This document shows positions 32,464-41,791 of a stretch of DNA of 64,000 nt, in pieces. Each line of letters begins with the position of its first letter. Position 1 is the first letter of the stretch. Origin of the DNA: an uncultured Desulfobacterales bacterium (GTDB taxonomy: Bacteria; Desulfobacterota; Desulfobacteria; Desulfobacterales; SpSt-501). Made by a program: the position numbers and the translations under genes. The stretch covers positions 280,538 through 344,537 of the forward strand of contig CALIUY010000012.1 in the NCBI GenBank assembly GCA_938048455.1, written 5' to 3'. The notes beneath the pieces were generated by a model, which saw only the letters and a list, made by a program, of their open reading frames with translations, was not told the origin of the DNA and ran no database searches.

Positions 32464-33610
32464 ACGCTGGGATGCGATCGTCGTCGGCGCCGGCTCGGTC
32501 GGTTTGCCCACCGCGCTCGCGCTCGGCCGGGAGAAGCTGCGCGTCCTGGTCCTCGACCGGCATCCCTCGCCGGGGCAGGGCGAAAACAAGCACGCGATCG
32601 GCGGCGTGCGGGCGACGCACTCCGCACCCGGAAAAATTCTCGTCTGTCGGCGTTCGCTCGCGATCTTCGCCGCCTGGCGGGAGACGTACGGCGACGATAT
32701 CGAGTGGCTGGAAGGCGGCTATCTCTACCCCGTTTACCGCGAGGAGGACGCCCGACTGCTTCAGGGCCTGCTTCCCCTGCAGCGCTCCTTCGGCCTCGCG
32801 ATCGATTTCATCGGCCCCGAGGCGGTAGGGGAGATCGTGCCCGGCATCCGCCGCGACGGGCTGCTCGGGGCGACCTTCGCCCCCAAGGACGGCTCGATCT
32901 CGCCGCTTCTCGTGGCCCACGCCTACTTCCGTCACGCCCGGCGGCTGGGGGTCTCCTTCCGCTTCCAGGAATCGGTGGGGGGGATTGAGATCGAGGGCGG
33001 CCGCGTGGCCGGGGTGAAGACCGACCGGGCTCGGTACGCCGCACCGGTCGTGATCGACGCCGCGGGCCCCTTCTCCGCGGAACTCTGCCGGAGCGTCGGG
33101 GTGAGTCTTCCGGTCGTCCCCGACAGCCACGAGGCCGGCATCACCGAGCCCGTCGCGCCGTTTTTTCACTGCATGGTGGTCGACATGCGGCCCGCCCCCG
33201 GCTCCAAAAATTTTTACTTTTACCAGAACCGTCACGGCCAAGTGGTTTTCTGCCTCACCCCCGAGCCGCCCATCGTCGGCACCGACAAGCGCGAGACCTC
33301 GGCCTTCCTGCCCCAGGTCTGCACGCGTCTGGTCGAGCTTGTGCCGCGCCTGCGTTTCTTGCGGGTGCGGCGCACGTGGCGCGGGCTCTACCCCATGACG
33401 CCCGACGGCTCGCCGATCGTCGGCTGGAACCGGGAGGTGCCGGGGCTGTTGCACGCGACCGGGATGTGCGGACAAGGGCTCATGCTCGGCACCGGGGTAG
33501 GCGAGATCCTCTGCCGCATGATCACGGGGAGGACCGACGCCGAGGACGAGATCGTGCTGGCGGAGTTTTCACCCTACCGGGACTTCCATCGCGTCGAAAA
33601 ACTGAAATGA
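32456..33610 (+). CDS. DadA-like FAD-dependent amino acid/amine dehydrogenase subunit
   Basis: The protein has 384 aa, of the DAO/GlpO/sarcosine-oxidase-beta family. An N-terminal dinucleotide fold is visible as DAIVVGAGSVGLPTALALGREKLRVLVLDR (residues about 6-35). The C-terminal GLYPMTPDGSPIVGWN and HATGMCGQGLMLGTGVGEILCRMI form the second FAD-binding region typical of sarcosine oxidase beta and HcnC. It overlaps the preceding gene by 8 bp and probably forms a complex with it, oxidising a secondary amine or amino acid at the FAD. Substrate not identified. It is followed 16 bp later by AOR. Confidence 0.88.
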   Translation: MPERWDAIVVGAGSVGLPTALALGREKLRVLVLDRHPSPGQGENKHAIGGVRATHSAPGKILVCRRSLAIFAAWRETYGDDIEWLEGGYLYPVYREEDARLLQGLLPLQRSFGLAIDFIGPEAVGEIVPGIRRDGLLGATFAPKDGSISPLLVAHAYFRHARRLGVSFRFQESVGGIEIEGGRVAGVKTDRARYAAPVVIDAAGPFSAELCRSVGVSLPVVPDSHEAGITEPVAPFFHCMVVDMRPAPGSKNFYFYQNRHGQVVFCLTPEPPIVGTDKRETSAFLPQVCTRLVELVPRLRFLRVRRTWRGLYPMTPDGSPIVGWNREVPGLLHATGMCGQGLMLGTGVGEILCRMITGRTDAEDEIVLAEFSPYRDFHRVEKLK

Positions 33611-33626
33611 ACCCAGGAGACGATTC

Positions 33627-35774
33627 ATGAGCGTGATCCGACTCGAACCCAGGCTTTCCTTTCCCTACCGCCGGAGTGCCGTCGAACGCGGCTACACCCG
33701 CCGCACCCTCCACGTCGATCTGTCGCCGCCGGCGGTGACCGTCAAGCCCGTCAGCCCGGAGATGGAGCGTCTCTTCATCGGCGGCAAGGGCTTCGACCTC
33801 TGGCTTCTCTGGCAGGCGGTCACGCCCCAGACCCGCTGGAACGACCCCGAAAACGAGGTTTGCATCGCCTGTGGCCCTCTGGGGGGAACGCCGACCTACC
33901 CGGGCTCGGGGAAGAGCATCGCCGCCACGATCTCGCCGCTCACCGGCACGGTCATCGACTCGAACGTGGGCGGCTACTTCGGCCCCTTTCTCAAGTTCGC
34001 GGGCTTCGACGCCCTCGAGATCCAGGGCCTCGCCGCGGAAGAGGTCGTGCTCGTCGTGGACGGCATCGAGCAGAACGTCACGCTCTATGCGGCCGAAGGG
34101 CTCCCCGAAGATGCTTACGCGCTCACGGCGTTTTTGACCGATCGCTTCGCGCAGGGCCGGCCGCGGGACGTCTCGGTCGTCTCGACCGGGCCGGCCGCGC
34201 GGCACACCCGCTTCGGCTGCCTCAACTTCAGCTGGTACGACCCCAAGCGCAAGCGGGCGCGATACAAGCAGGCCGGCCGCGGCGGGATCGGCACGGTCCT
34301 GGCGCACAAGAAGCTCCGCGCCGTCGTCGCCCGCACCGAATCCTCGGTCACGATCGACACGAACGCCCCCGCCGACCGCGAGCGGCTGAGGGCGGTCTCC
34401 CGGCTGCATTCGCGGGAGATCGTCGAGCTCGACGCCAAACAGAACGAGATGGCCGTGATCGGAACGACGCACCTGGTCACGATCATGAACGATCACGACC
34501 TTCTGCCCACGCACAACTTCCGCTTCGGAAGCCACCGCGAAGCCGAGAACCTGGGCCAGGCCGTCTTTCGGCGCCTTTTCGACCCCGGTTTCGACGGCTG
34601 CTGGATGGGCTGCACGGTCGCCTGCTCGCACGGGGTGCGCGATTTCGTGCCCCTCACCGGTCCCTACCGCGGCATCCCCGTCTTCGTCGACGGCCCCGAG
34701 TACGAAACGATCGCGGGACTGGGCTCCCTGCTCGGCATTTTCGATCCCCACACGGTGATCGAGATGAACTTCTATTGCGACGCCTACGGCCTGGATACGA
34801 TCTCGGTCGGCACGGCGACCGCCTTCGCCATGGAATGCTTCGAGCTCGGGCTGATTCCTCCGGAGGCGACGGGCGGGCTCGAGCTGCGCTTCGGCAACCG
34901 CTTCGCCGCCCTGGAGCTGTTGCACCAGATGGCGCGCGGCGAGGGCTTCGGCTGCCTCGTGGGCGAGGGGGTGCGGCGGATGAAGGCGCTCTTCGCCGAA
35001 CGCTGGGGGGCCGATCCGGGGCTGCTCGCCGACATCGGCATGGAGGCGAAGGGGCTGGAGTTCTCCGAGTACATGACCAAGGAATCGCTCGCCCAGCAGG
35101 GGGGCTACGGCCTCGCCCTGAAGGGCCCGCAGCACGACGAGGCCTGGCTCATTTTCCTCGACATGGTGCACAACTTCATGCCGACCTTCGAGCAGAAGGC
35201 CGAAGCCCTGCACTGGTTTCCGATGTTCCGCACCTGGTTTTCGCTCTGCGGGCTCTGCAAGCTGCCCTGGAACGACATCGTCCCCGAAGACAACCGTGAC
35301 ACCCCCGAGCCGGCCAAGGTGATGAAACACGTCCGCTGGTACGCCGAGTACTTCAGCGCCGTGACCGGCCGCGAGTCCACCCCGGAGGATCTCATCCGCA
35401 TGAGCGAGGCGGTGTACAACTTCCAGCGGCTTTTCAACCTGCGCATGGGCTTCGGCCGCCGCGAGCACGACGGCATTCCCTACCGCGCCGTCGGCCCGGT
35501 GACCGATCTCGAATACGAGTCGCGCGCCGAGCGCTACGACCGCCAGCTCGCGGAGATCCACCCCGACCGGGACATCGCCGCCCTCTCCACGGCCGAGAAG
35601 CGGGCGCTGCTTCGCGCTCACCGCGAGGCTCAGTACAAGCGGCTGCAGGACGCCGTCTACCGCCGGCGGGGCTGGACCGCGGAGGGGATCCCGACGCTGG
35701 CCACGGTGAGGCGGCTGGGGATCGACTTTCCCGAGGTGGTCGCGCTCCTCGCCGCCCACGGGGTGCGGGAATGA
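33627..35774 (+). CDS. Aldehyde:ferredoxin oxidoreductase (tungsten/molybdenum)
   Basis: The protein has 715 aa. AOR-family enzymes carry a bis-pyranopterin W cofactor and one 4Fe-4S cluster. They oxidise aldehydes to acids with ferredoxin, or run in reverse. The N-terminal fold has FIGGKGFDLWLLW, GPLGGTPTYPGSGK and DSNVGGYFGPFLKFAGFDALEIQG. The first cluster cysteines are in CWMGCTVACSHG (about 325-333) and the last in GLCKLPWND near residue 541. Its location directly after amine/amino-acid flavoenzymes suggests that it removes an aldehyde product. The stop overlaps the ThiS-like gene. Confidence 0.93.
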   Translation: MSVIRLEPRLSFPYRRSAVERGYTRRTLHVDLSPPAVTVKPVSPEMERLFIGGKGFDLWLLWQAVTPQTRWNDPENEVCIACGPLGGTPTYPGSGKSIAATISPLTGTVIDSNVGGYFGPFLKFAGFDALEIQGLAAEEVVLVVDGIEQNVTLYAAEGLPEDAYALTAFLTDRFAQGRPRDVSVVSTGPAARHTRFGCLNFSWYDPKRKRARYKQAGRGGIGTVLAHKKLRAVVARTESSVTIDTNAPADRERLRAVSRLHSREIVELDAKQNEMAVIGTTHLVTIMNDHDLLPTHNFRFGSHREAENLGQAVFRRLFDPGFDGCWMGCTVACSHGVRDFVPLTGPYRGIPVFVDGPEYETIAGLGSLLGIFDPHTVIEMNFYCDAYGLDTISVGTATAFAMECFELGLIPPEATGGLELRFGNRFAALELLHQMARGEGFGCLVGEGVRRMKALFAERWGADPGLLADIGMEAKGLEFSEYMTKESLAQQGGYGLALKGPQHDEAWLIFLDMVHNFMPTFEQKAEALHWFPMFRTWFSLCGLCKLPWNDIVPEDNRDTPEPAKVMKHVRWYAEYFSAVTGRESTPEDLIRMSEAVYNFQRLFNLRMGFGRREHDGIPYRAVGPVTDLEYESRAERYDRQLAEIHPDRDIAALSTAEKRALLRAHREAQYKRLQDAVYRRRGWTAEGIPTLATVRRLGIDFPEVVALLAAHGVRE

Positions 35775-35968
35775 TCCGCGTGGGGGGGAAAGAGCATCCC
35801 TGGCGCGAAGGACTGACCGTGGCCGAGCTTTTGGCCGAGCTCGGCCGCGCCGCGGACACCCCCCTGGTGCGCGTGAACGACAGCTACGTCTCCCGTCCGC
35901 GCTTTGCGGCCACCCTCATCCCCGACGGCGCCGAGGTCTTTCTCGTCCCGATGATCGCCGGGGGCTGA
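35771..35968 (+). CDS. ThiS/MoaD-like ubiquitin-fold sulfur carrier
   Basis: The protein has 65 aa and ends in the diglycine GG needed for thiocarboxylate formation. It contains the beta-grasp pattern LTVAELLAELG ... VRVNDSYVSRPRFAATLIPDGAEVFLVPMIAGG. Such carriers supply sulfur for thiamin or for molybdopterin/tungstopterin. Overlap with the AOR gene favours a cofactor role: MoaD-like proteins are often encoded beside AOR genes. Thiamin synthesis is less likely, as no thi genes are nearby. Confidence 0.85.
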   Translation: MIRVGGKEHPWREGLTVAELLAELGRAADTPLVRVNDSYVSRPRFAATLIPDGAEVFLVPMIAGG

Positions 35969-36121
35969 ACCGGGTCCCGTCCCGGCTTTGAGCCCGGAGG
36001 CGATCCGTGGTATTCTGACCGTTCAGGGCCTTCACTTGCGGAGGCTCCTCGGGGGGGCCCGGCCTTCCGCTCAAGTCACCGTCCCGCCCGGCCGAAAATA
36101 CCATCAGCATGGGAACGACCG

Positions 36122-36421
36122 ATGTTTCTGGCAAGCCATTTCCTGTTCGCCTTGGCCAAGGTCCTGAGCGTGGTGCTCAACGCCTATCTCTGGATCGTGA
36201 TCGCCCGTGCCGTGCTCTCCTGGGTGAGCCCCGATCCCTACAACCCGATCGTGCGCTTCGTGCACAACCTGACCGAGCCCGTCCTGTGGCGCATCCGCCG
36301 GCGGCTTCCGGTCGTCTTCGGGGGGATCGACCTCGCCCCGCTCGTCGTGGTCCTGGCGATCCTGTTTCTCGAGCACTTCGCCGTGGCGAGCCTCTACGAA
36401 CTCGCCTACGGGCTGCGATGA
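36122..36421 (+). CDS. yggT: YggT-family membrane protein
   Basis: The protein has 99 aa and two YggT-type hydrophobic segments. The signature ARAVLSWVSPDPYNPIVRFVHNLTEPVLWRIRRRLP (residues about 29-64) is diagnostic. YggT proteins are small inner-membrane proteins linked genetically to cell division and osmotic or turgor stress, often next to DivIVA, ProC or YggS. DivIVA follows by 22 bp here. No clear ribosome site was seen before the ATG. Confidence 0.92.
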   Translation: MFLASHFLFALAKVLSVVLNAYLWIVIARAVLSWVSPDPYNPIVRFVHNLTEPVLWRIRRRLPVVFGGIDLAPLVVVLAILFLEHFAVASLYELAYGLR

Positions 36422-36443
36422 CCGCAGGCGAAAGGAGGCCGGC

Positions 36444-36947
36444 ATGACGCTCACCCCGCTCGAGATCCAGCAGCGCCGCTTCCGGACCGTTTTCCGCGGC
36501 TACGACCCGCGGGAGGTGGAAGGGTTTCTCGAGGAGGCGGCCGCGGCCTGCGAGGCGCTGCAGCGCGAAGTGCTGCGGCTGACCGAGGAACTGCACCGGG
36601 CGCAGGAGGAGCTCGAGGAGCTCCGCGGACGCGAGGGGACGATCAAGCGGGCGCTTTTGCATTCGCAGAAGGTTCTCGACCAGATGCAGGAAAACGCCCG
36701 GCGACAGGCGGAGCTGATCGTCGCCGAGGCCCGCGGCCGGGCGGAGCAGCTCGTGCGCCAAGGCCAGAAGCGGCTCTCCGAGCTCCAGGAGTCGATCGCC
36801 GAACTGCGGCGGCGGCGGGCGCGCTTCGAGTCCGAGATCGCCTCCGTGATCGACGCCCACCGGCGCCTGCTCGAGGCCGACCGGGAAGAGCAGGCCGAGC
36901 GCGACCGGGAGGACGAAAAACTCCAAATCTTCACCCCCGGCGGCTGA
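36444..36947 (+). CDS. DivIVA-domain coiled-coil protein
   Basis: The protein has 167 aa. The N-terminal DivIVA motif LTPLEIQQRRFRTVFRGYDPREVEGFLEEAA (residues 3-33) is followed by a long Glu/Arg-rich coiled coil to about residue 155. DivIVA proteins bind curved membrane at poles or septa and organise wall synthesis or chromosome anchoring. They are common in Gram-positives and occur sporadically in Desulfobacterota. Two heptad-rich stretches separated by QMQENARRQAELIVAEARGRAEQLV fit the family. Co-transcription with yggT (22 bp) and with pilT (22 bp) is likely. Confidence 0.92.
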   Translation: MTLTPLEIQQRRFRTVFRGYDPREVEGFLEEAAAACEALQREVLRLTEELHRAQEELEELRGREGTIKRALLHSQKVLDQMQENARRQAELIVAEARGRAEQLVRQGQKRLSELQESIAELRRRRARFESEIASVIDAHRRLLEADREEQAERDREDEKLQIFTPGG

Positions 36948-36969
36948 TCCGGGGCGCACAAGGCGGACC

Positions 36970-38052
36970 ATGGCCAAGATCGACGCTTTCTTCCGGTTGA
37001 TGCACGAGCAGGGCGCATCCGACCTGCACCTGATCGCCGGCCAGCCGCCGGCGTTGCGCATCCGCGGCGAAATCGAGCGCGTGAAATACAAGGTCCTCAC
37101 GAGCGACGACTTGCGGGCGATGCTCTACGAGATCACCCCCGAGCACAAGATCAAGGTGTTCGAAGAAACCGGGGATGTGGACTTCGGCTACGAGATTCCG
37201 GGTCTTGCCCGCTACCGGGCCAACTACTTCATGCAGAAAAACGGGGTAGGTGCCGTATTCCGCGAAATCCCGAGCACGATCCTGACGGCCGAGCAGCTGG
37301 GGCTGCCGCCGGTCGTCGCCAAGCTCGCGCTGTTGCCCCGGGGACTGGTCATCGTGACCGGCCCGACGGGCAGCGGAAAATCGACGACGCTGGCCTCGAT
37401 CATCGACGTCGCCAACCGCCAGCGCAAGGATCACATCATCACCATTGAAGACCCCATCGAGTTCGTGCATCAGAGTCAGGGGTGCATCATCAACCAGCGC
37501 GAGGTCGGCATCCACACGAAGAGCTTCTCGGCCGCCCTGCGCGGGGCGCTGCGCGAGGACCCGGACATCATCCTGGTCGGCGAAATGCGCGATCTCGAGA
37601 CGATCTCGCTCGCGGTCGAGGCCGCGACCACCGGCCACCTCGTCTTCTCCACGCTCCACACCTCCGGGGCAACCAAGACGGTCGACCGCGTGATCGAGGT
37701 CTTCCCCGCCCAGGAGCAGGCCCTGATCCGTTCGACCCTGGCCGACGGCCTGCGCGCGGTCATCTCCCAGGTGCTCTTCAAGCGCATCGACCGCGTCGGC
37801 CGCATCGTGGCCCTCGAGATCATGATCGCCACGCCGGGCGTGCGCAACCTGATCCGGGAGGGAAAAAGCCATCAGATCCCCTCCATGATCCAGACGGGGA
37901 AGAAATACGGAATGACGCTGCTCGACGATTCGATCATGGAGCTCCTGAAACGCGGGGCGATCAGCGCCGAGGAAGCTTACGCCAAGGCGAACGACAAGGC
38001 CCGCTTCCGGCCTCTGATCAAAGGCCCGCCCGTCGATTTCACCGAGGCCTGA
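36970..38052 (+). CDS. pilT: Type IV pilus retraction ATPase PilT
   Basis: The protein has 360 aa. The Walker A motif is VTGPTGSGKSTTLASI (residues about 133-148). The Asp and His boxes follow as EDPIEFVHQSQG and TLHTSGATKTVDRVIEVFP. The C-terminal GVRNLIREGKSHQIPSMIQTGKKYGM corresponds to the AIRNLIRE motif required for retraction in true PilT proteins. The enzyme powers pilus retraction for twitching, DNA uptake or surface sensing. A second PilT-type ATPase follows 40 bp later. No pilB or pilin is visible in this window. Confidence 0.93.
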   Translation: MAKIDAFFRLMHEQGASDLHLIAGQPPALRIRGEIERVKYKVLTSDDLRAMLYEITPEHKIKVFEETGDVDFGYEIPGLARYRANYFMQKNGVGAVFREIPSTILTAEQLGLPPVVAKLALLPRGLVIVTGPTGSGKSTTLASIIDVANRQRKDHIITIEDPIEFVHQSQGCIINQREVGIHTKSFSAALRGALREDPDIILVGEMRDLETISLAVEAATTGHLVFSTLHTSGATKTVDRVIEVFPAQEQALIRSTLADGLRAVISQVLFKRIDRVGRIVALEIMIATPGVRNLIREGKSHQIPSMIQTGKKYGMTLLDDSIMELLKRGAISAEEAYAKANDKARFRPLIKGPPVDFTEA

Positions 38053-38092
38053 GGCCGGCCGCAGAGCGGGGCGTTCCCGCCGGGGGTTGCCG

Positions 38093-39259
38093 ATGAAAAA
38101 GCAGGAAATCGATCACATTCTGGTCAAGATGCTCGATTCCCACCGCGAGGTCTCCGACCTCAACTTCACGGTGGGCAAACCCCTGCAGGTCGAGACCGCC
38201 GGCGAGCTTGTCCCCGTGGAAATCCGCAACCACACCCGTCCGCTCACGGCCTTCCAGACCGAGACGATCGCCCTCAACCTGATCAACCAGGACCGCCGGC
38301 TGACCGAGGCGCTTTTGCGGACCGGCTCCTGCGATCTCTCCTACGCCCTTCCCGGCAAGGCCCGCTTTCGGGTGAACATCTTCTCCCAGGGGGGCCACCT
38401 CTCGATTGTCTGCCGCAAGCTCGAATCCAAGATCCCGACGATCGAGGACCGCGGCTTGCCCAAAGCCATGTACCAGATCGCCCGCGAGAAAAACGGGATC
38501 GTCTTCGTGACCGGGGCCACGGGCTCCGGCAAGACGACCACGCTCGCCGCCATCCTGAACGACATCAACGAGCGGCGCCCGGTCCACATCGTCACCCTCG
38601 AGGATCCCGTCGAATACCAGCACCCGCACAAGAAGGCGACCTTCAATCAGCGGGAGCTGGGCATGGATTTCGATTCTTACGCCAACGGCCTGCGCGCCGC
38701 CCTGCGGCAGGCACCCAAGGTCATTCTGGTCGGCGAAATGCGCGACCGGGAAACGGTCGAGATCGGGTTGAGCGCGGCCGAGACCGGCCATCTCGTGCTG
38801 ACGACCCTGCACACGACGGATGCGGGATCGACCGTGAACCGCATCCTCGGCATGTTCCCGAACGAAGACGAGCGTCAGATCCGCATCCGCCTGGCCGACG
38901 CCCTGCGCTGGATCGTCTGCCAGCGGCTGCTGCCCAAGGTCGGCGGGGGGCGGGTGGCGGCCTTCGAGATCCTGTGCACCAACCTGCGCGTGAAAGACGC
39001 GATTCTGAACGGCGAGACCGAGGGCCGTACCTTCTATGACATCATGGAGACGGGGACCGCCTTCGGCATGACGACCTTCGACCAGAATCTGATCGCGCTC
39101 TTCGAGCAGGGCAGCATCACGCAGGAGACGGCGATGGCCTACGCCTCCCACCGCGGGGTGGTGGGCCGCGGCATCGACATGATCAAGAGCGCCCGCGGCG
39201 AGGCGACGACCGACATCGGCAAGCTCGAGATCGACAAATCCTACAGCCGGATGATCTGA
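38093..39259 (+). CDS. Second PilT/PilU-type retraction ATPase
   Basis: The protein has 388 aa. The Walker A motif is VTGATGSGKTTTLAAI (residues about 138-153), with LEDPVEYQHPHKKATFNQRELG and GEMRDRETVEIGLSAAETGHLV. The C-terminal region contains GRTFYDIMETGTAFGMTTFDQNL, closer to PilT/PilU paralogues than to a PilB extension ATPase. Tandem retraction ATPases let bacteria tune force or switch motors. The start is ATG at 38093; a TTG six bases upstream is weaker. A regulatory receiver-like gene follows 30 bp later. Confidence 0.9.
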   Translation: MKKQEIDHILVKMLDSHREVSDLNFTVGKPLQVETAGELVPVEIRNHTRPLTAFQTETIALNLINQDRRLTEALLRTGSCDLSYALPGKARFRVNIFSQGGHLSIVCRKLESKIPTIEDRGLPKAMYQIAREKNGIVFVTGATGSGKTTTLAAILNDINERRPVHIVTLEDPVEYQHPHKKATFNQRELGMDFDSYANGLRAALRQAPKVILVGEMRDRETVEIGLSAAETGHLVLTTLHTTDAGSTVNRILGMFPNEDERQIRIRLADALRWIVCQRLLPKVGGGRVAAFEILCTNLRVKDAILNGETEGRTFYDIMETGTAFGMTTFDQNLIALFEQGSITQETAMAYASHRGVVGRGIDMIKSARGEATTDIGKLEIDKSYSRMI

Positions 39260-39289
39260 TCGCCGAAGAGGCCGGCCGGGAGGAAGACG

Positions 39290-39946
39290 ATGGCCACGAT
39301 TGCCTGCAGCCGTTGCCACAGCCGCTTCAAGCTGCCGGAGGGAAAACCGCTGCCCTCGGGCCCGGGGGCGGCCCTGCCCTGCCCGCGCTGCGGAACGCCG
39401 ATCGCGCTCGGCGCCGCCCCCGTCCCGGCGGGCGCCGAATCGATCGTCTCGCTGCGGGAGATCGACCCCGGCGCCTACAACGACGCCGACCGTCCTTTCG
39501 ATTTCATCGAGGAGGAGGGCAAGACCGCGCTGCTCTGCGAGCAGCACCCGCTGTTGAAGAAGCCGATCCTCGAGAGCCTGCAGCAGATGGACTACCAGAT
39601 CACGGTCGCCGACAACGCCCGCGAGGCGCTCAAGCGCATGCGCTACCACACCTATGACGTGGTGGTCGTGGACGAGGAGTTCGACACCGACGACCCCGAG
39701 ACGAACGGCGTGCTGCTGTTCCTCGAGCGGCTGGGGATGTCGATCCGCCGCAACATGTTCGTCGTTCTTCTCTCGAACCGCCACCGCACCATGGACAACA
39801 TGACCGCGTTTCTGAAAAGCGTGAACCTCATCGTGAACGCGAAGAACATCGAGGATTTCCCGAAGATCTTGAACCGCGGCCTGACCGACCACCTTGCCTT
39901 CTACCGCATCTTCCGCGAGAAGCTCAGGGAGACGGGCCGGGCCTGA
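39290..39946 (+). CDS. Zinc-ribbon plus receiver-like domain protein
   Basis: The protein has 218 aa. An N-terminal zinc ribbon (ACSRCHSRFKLPEG...CPRCGTPI, residues about 5-38, CxxC...CxxC) precedes a response-regulator-like domain (about 78-205). In the latter, the phospho-acceptor region is YDVVVVDEEFDTDDPETNGVLLFLERL and the switch Lys region is NLIVNAKNIEDFPKIL. The DNA-binding output typical of response regulators is absent. It looks like a partner or sensor of the adjacent PilT motors. Similar proteins occur next to pilT in Desulfobacterota, but their roles are unproven. Confidence 0.75.
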   Translation: MATIACSRCHSRFKLPEGKPLPSGPGAALPCPRCGTPIALGAAPVPAGAESIVSLREIDPGAYNDADRPFDFIEEEGKTALLCEQHPLLKKPILESLQQMDYQITVADNAREALKRMRYHTYDVVVVDEEFDTDDPETNGVLLFLERLGMSIRRNMFVVLLSNRHRTMDNMTAFLKSVNLIVNAKNIEDFPKILNRGLTDHLAFYRIFREKLRETGRA

Positions 39947-39981
39947 GCCCCCTTCCCCTTGCGCTTCGGGCCCGCGGCCGT

Positions 39982-40908
39982 TCAAGGCCGGCGGGAAGCG
40001 ATCCACCCCCGAAAACCGTTGAGGCTGTTTTCCAGGAAGTAGCGCTCCCGTTCCTGCGTCGGCGCCGGGAAGGCGGAAAACGCCGCCAGGAGGGGATCCC
40101 GGGCGAGGAGCTCGCGGGCGATCTCCTCGAGGGTCCGGCCCGTAAGGCCGGAAATCCGGCGTTCCCAGTCCTCCAGCTGCAGACGGTGGCGGCGGAGAAG
40201 GGAGGCGCCGTCGGCGTAGAGCCCCGAGTGCCCGACGACCATGCGTCCGGGCCGGCGGGCGAGGAGAAGATCGAGGCTCGCCAGCGCCTGCTGGAGATCG
40301 AAGACGGGCGGGGTGGCGGGGCGCATATAGAGGCCGGCATCCCCCCGGTCGTAAACCACGCCGCAGGCCTCGCCCGCAAAGAGGAGGTCGCCCACGGCGA
40401 AGCTCACGTGGTGGGCGGCGTGACCGGGGGTGAGCAGCGGTGTGATTTTCTCTTCTTCGAAGCGGTCCGCGGCGAGCAGCCGCTCTGCGGGCACGGCTTC
40501 GACCGGCCCGTAGACGTCGGCCAGGGATCCCAAGACCTTGCGCGAGCCCTCCCAGAGGCGCGTGGGATCCGCAAGGTGAGCGACGGCCTTGGGGTGGCAG
40601 ACGACCCGGGCCTGGGGGAAGCGGCGGGCGATCCCGCCGACGCCCCCGGCGTGATCGAGATGGATGTGGGTGAGAAGCAGAAAATCGATCCCGGAGACGC
40701 CGTGCGCCGCAAGCGCGGCGAAAAGCTGATCGGCGGTCGCAGCCGGACCCGGGTCGACCACGCAGACGGGGGGGCCGGGGACCAGCCAGGCGCTGAGGAA
40801 GTCCTCGAAACCCGGTCGGCCGAGGACGAGCGGGATGCGGATCGGGTCGGGGACCGCCGGCGGGGGGGCGTTCACGGTCGGCGGCGCTCCGAAGGGAGGG
40901 CTGTGCAC
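39982..40908 (-). CDS. Metallo-beta-lactamase-fold hydrolase
   Basis: The protein has 308 aa. The metal motif THIHLDHAGG (HxHxDH) is intact, with further ligands in FAGEACGVVYDRG (Asp region) and VVGHSGLYADG. The fold is that of glyoxalase II-like MBL proteins; a C-terminal helical extension follows. The substrate is unknown: a thioester or lactone is possible. The start is uncertain. I prefer the GTG at 40908, with AGGAG 8 bp upstream; an ATG at 40929 lies further inside folP. In both cases the gene overlaps the end of folP, so it belongs to the ftsH-folP operon. Confidence 0.78.
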   Translation of the reverse strand: MHSPPFGAPPTVNAPPPAVPDPIRIPLVLGRPGFEDFLSAWLVPGPPVCVVDPGPAATADQLFAALAAHGVSGIDFLLLTHIHLDHAGGVGGIARRFPQARVVCHPKAVAHLADPTRLWEGSRKVLGSLADVYGPVEAVPAERLLAADRFEEEKITPLLTPGHAAHHVSFAVGDLLFAGEACGVVYDRGDAGLYMRPATPPVFDLQQALASLDLLLARRPGRMVVGHSGLYADGASLLRRHRLQLEDWERRISGLTGRTLEEIARELLARDPLLAAFSAFPAPTQERERYFLENSLNGFRGWIASRRP

Positions 40909-41791
40909 GCTTGGGGCTCCTGAGCGCAAAGGGCGTCGATCACCTGCAGCAGGGCCCGTGTCCGTTGGACCTCGTGGACGCGGACGATGTGGGCGCCGTT
41001 TAAAGCCGCCGCGGCGACGGCGCCCAGGGTGCCGTCCTCCACGGCGGGACTGCGGGGCGCGGGTTCTTCGCCTCCGGGGGGGGTGAGCAGCCTGCGGAGG
41101 AAGGACTTGCGCGAGGGGCCGACGAGCAGGGGATAGCCCAAGTCGGCGAACGCGGAGAGACCGGCGATCAGCGCGAGGTTCTGCGCCGCGTCCTTGCCGA
41201 AGCCGATCCCGGGGTCGAGAAGGATCAGCTCGCGCGGAATGCCCGCCGCGAGGGCCGCCTCCGCGGCGGAGGCGAGAAAGCCGCGGATCTCCCCGATGAG
41301 ATCCGCGTAGCGGGTGTCAATTTGCATGGTCCGGGGCTCGCCGCGCATGTGCATGAGCACGACGGGCACGCCGGATTCGGCCGCCACCGCGGCCATTTCG
41401 GGGTCGAAGCGCAGGGCCGAGACGTCGTTGATCAGGGAGGCCCCGGCGGCGAGCGCCGCGCGGGCGACCGCCGCCTTCGTGGTGTCGATCGAAACGGGAA
41501 CGGGCAGATGCGGGGCCAGGGCCGCGATCACGGGAACCACGCGCCGGATTTCCTCCTCGGCCGACACGGGGGTGGAGAAGGGGCGCGTCGATTCGCCGCC
41601 GACATCGAGGATGTCGGCGCCTTCGGCGACGAGCCGCTCGCCCTGGCGGCGGGCGCTTTCGGGATCGAGAAAGAGTCCGCCGTCCGAGAAAGAATCGGGG
41701 GTCACGTTCAGGACCGCCATGATCGCCGTACGGCGGCCGAGCTCCAGCCGGAATCGCCCCCAGCGAAGTGTGTAGGACCTGCGGGCCGTCA

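Noticed and set aside
40930-41000. Further 5' start for the metallo-beta-lactamase gene
   Set aside because: No in-frame start with ribosome site beyond 40929, and the region encodes the conserved end of FolP.
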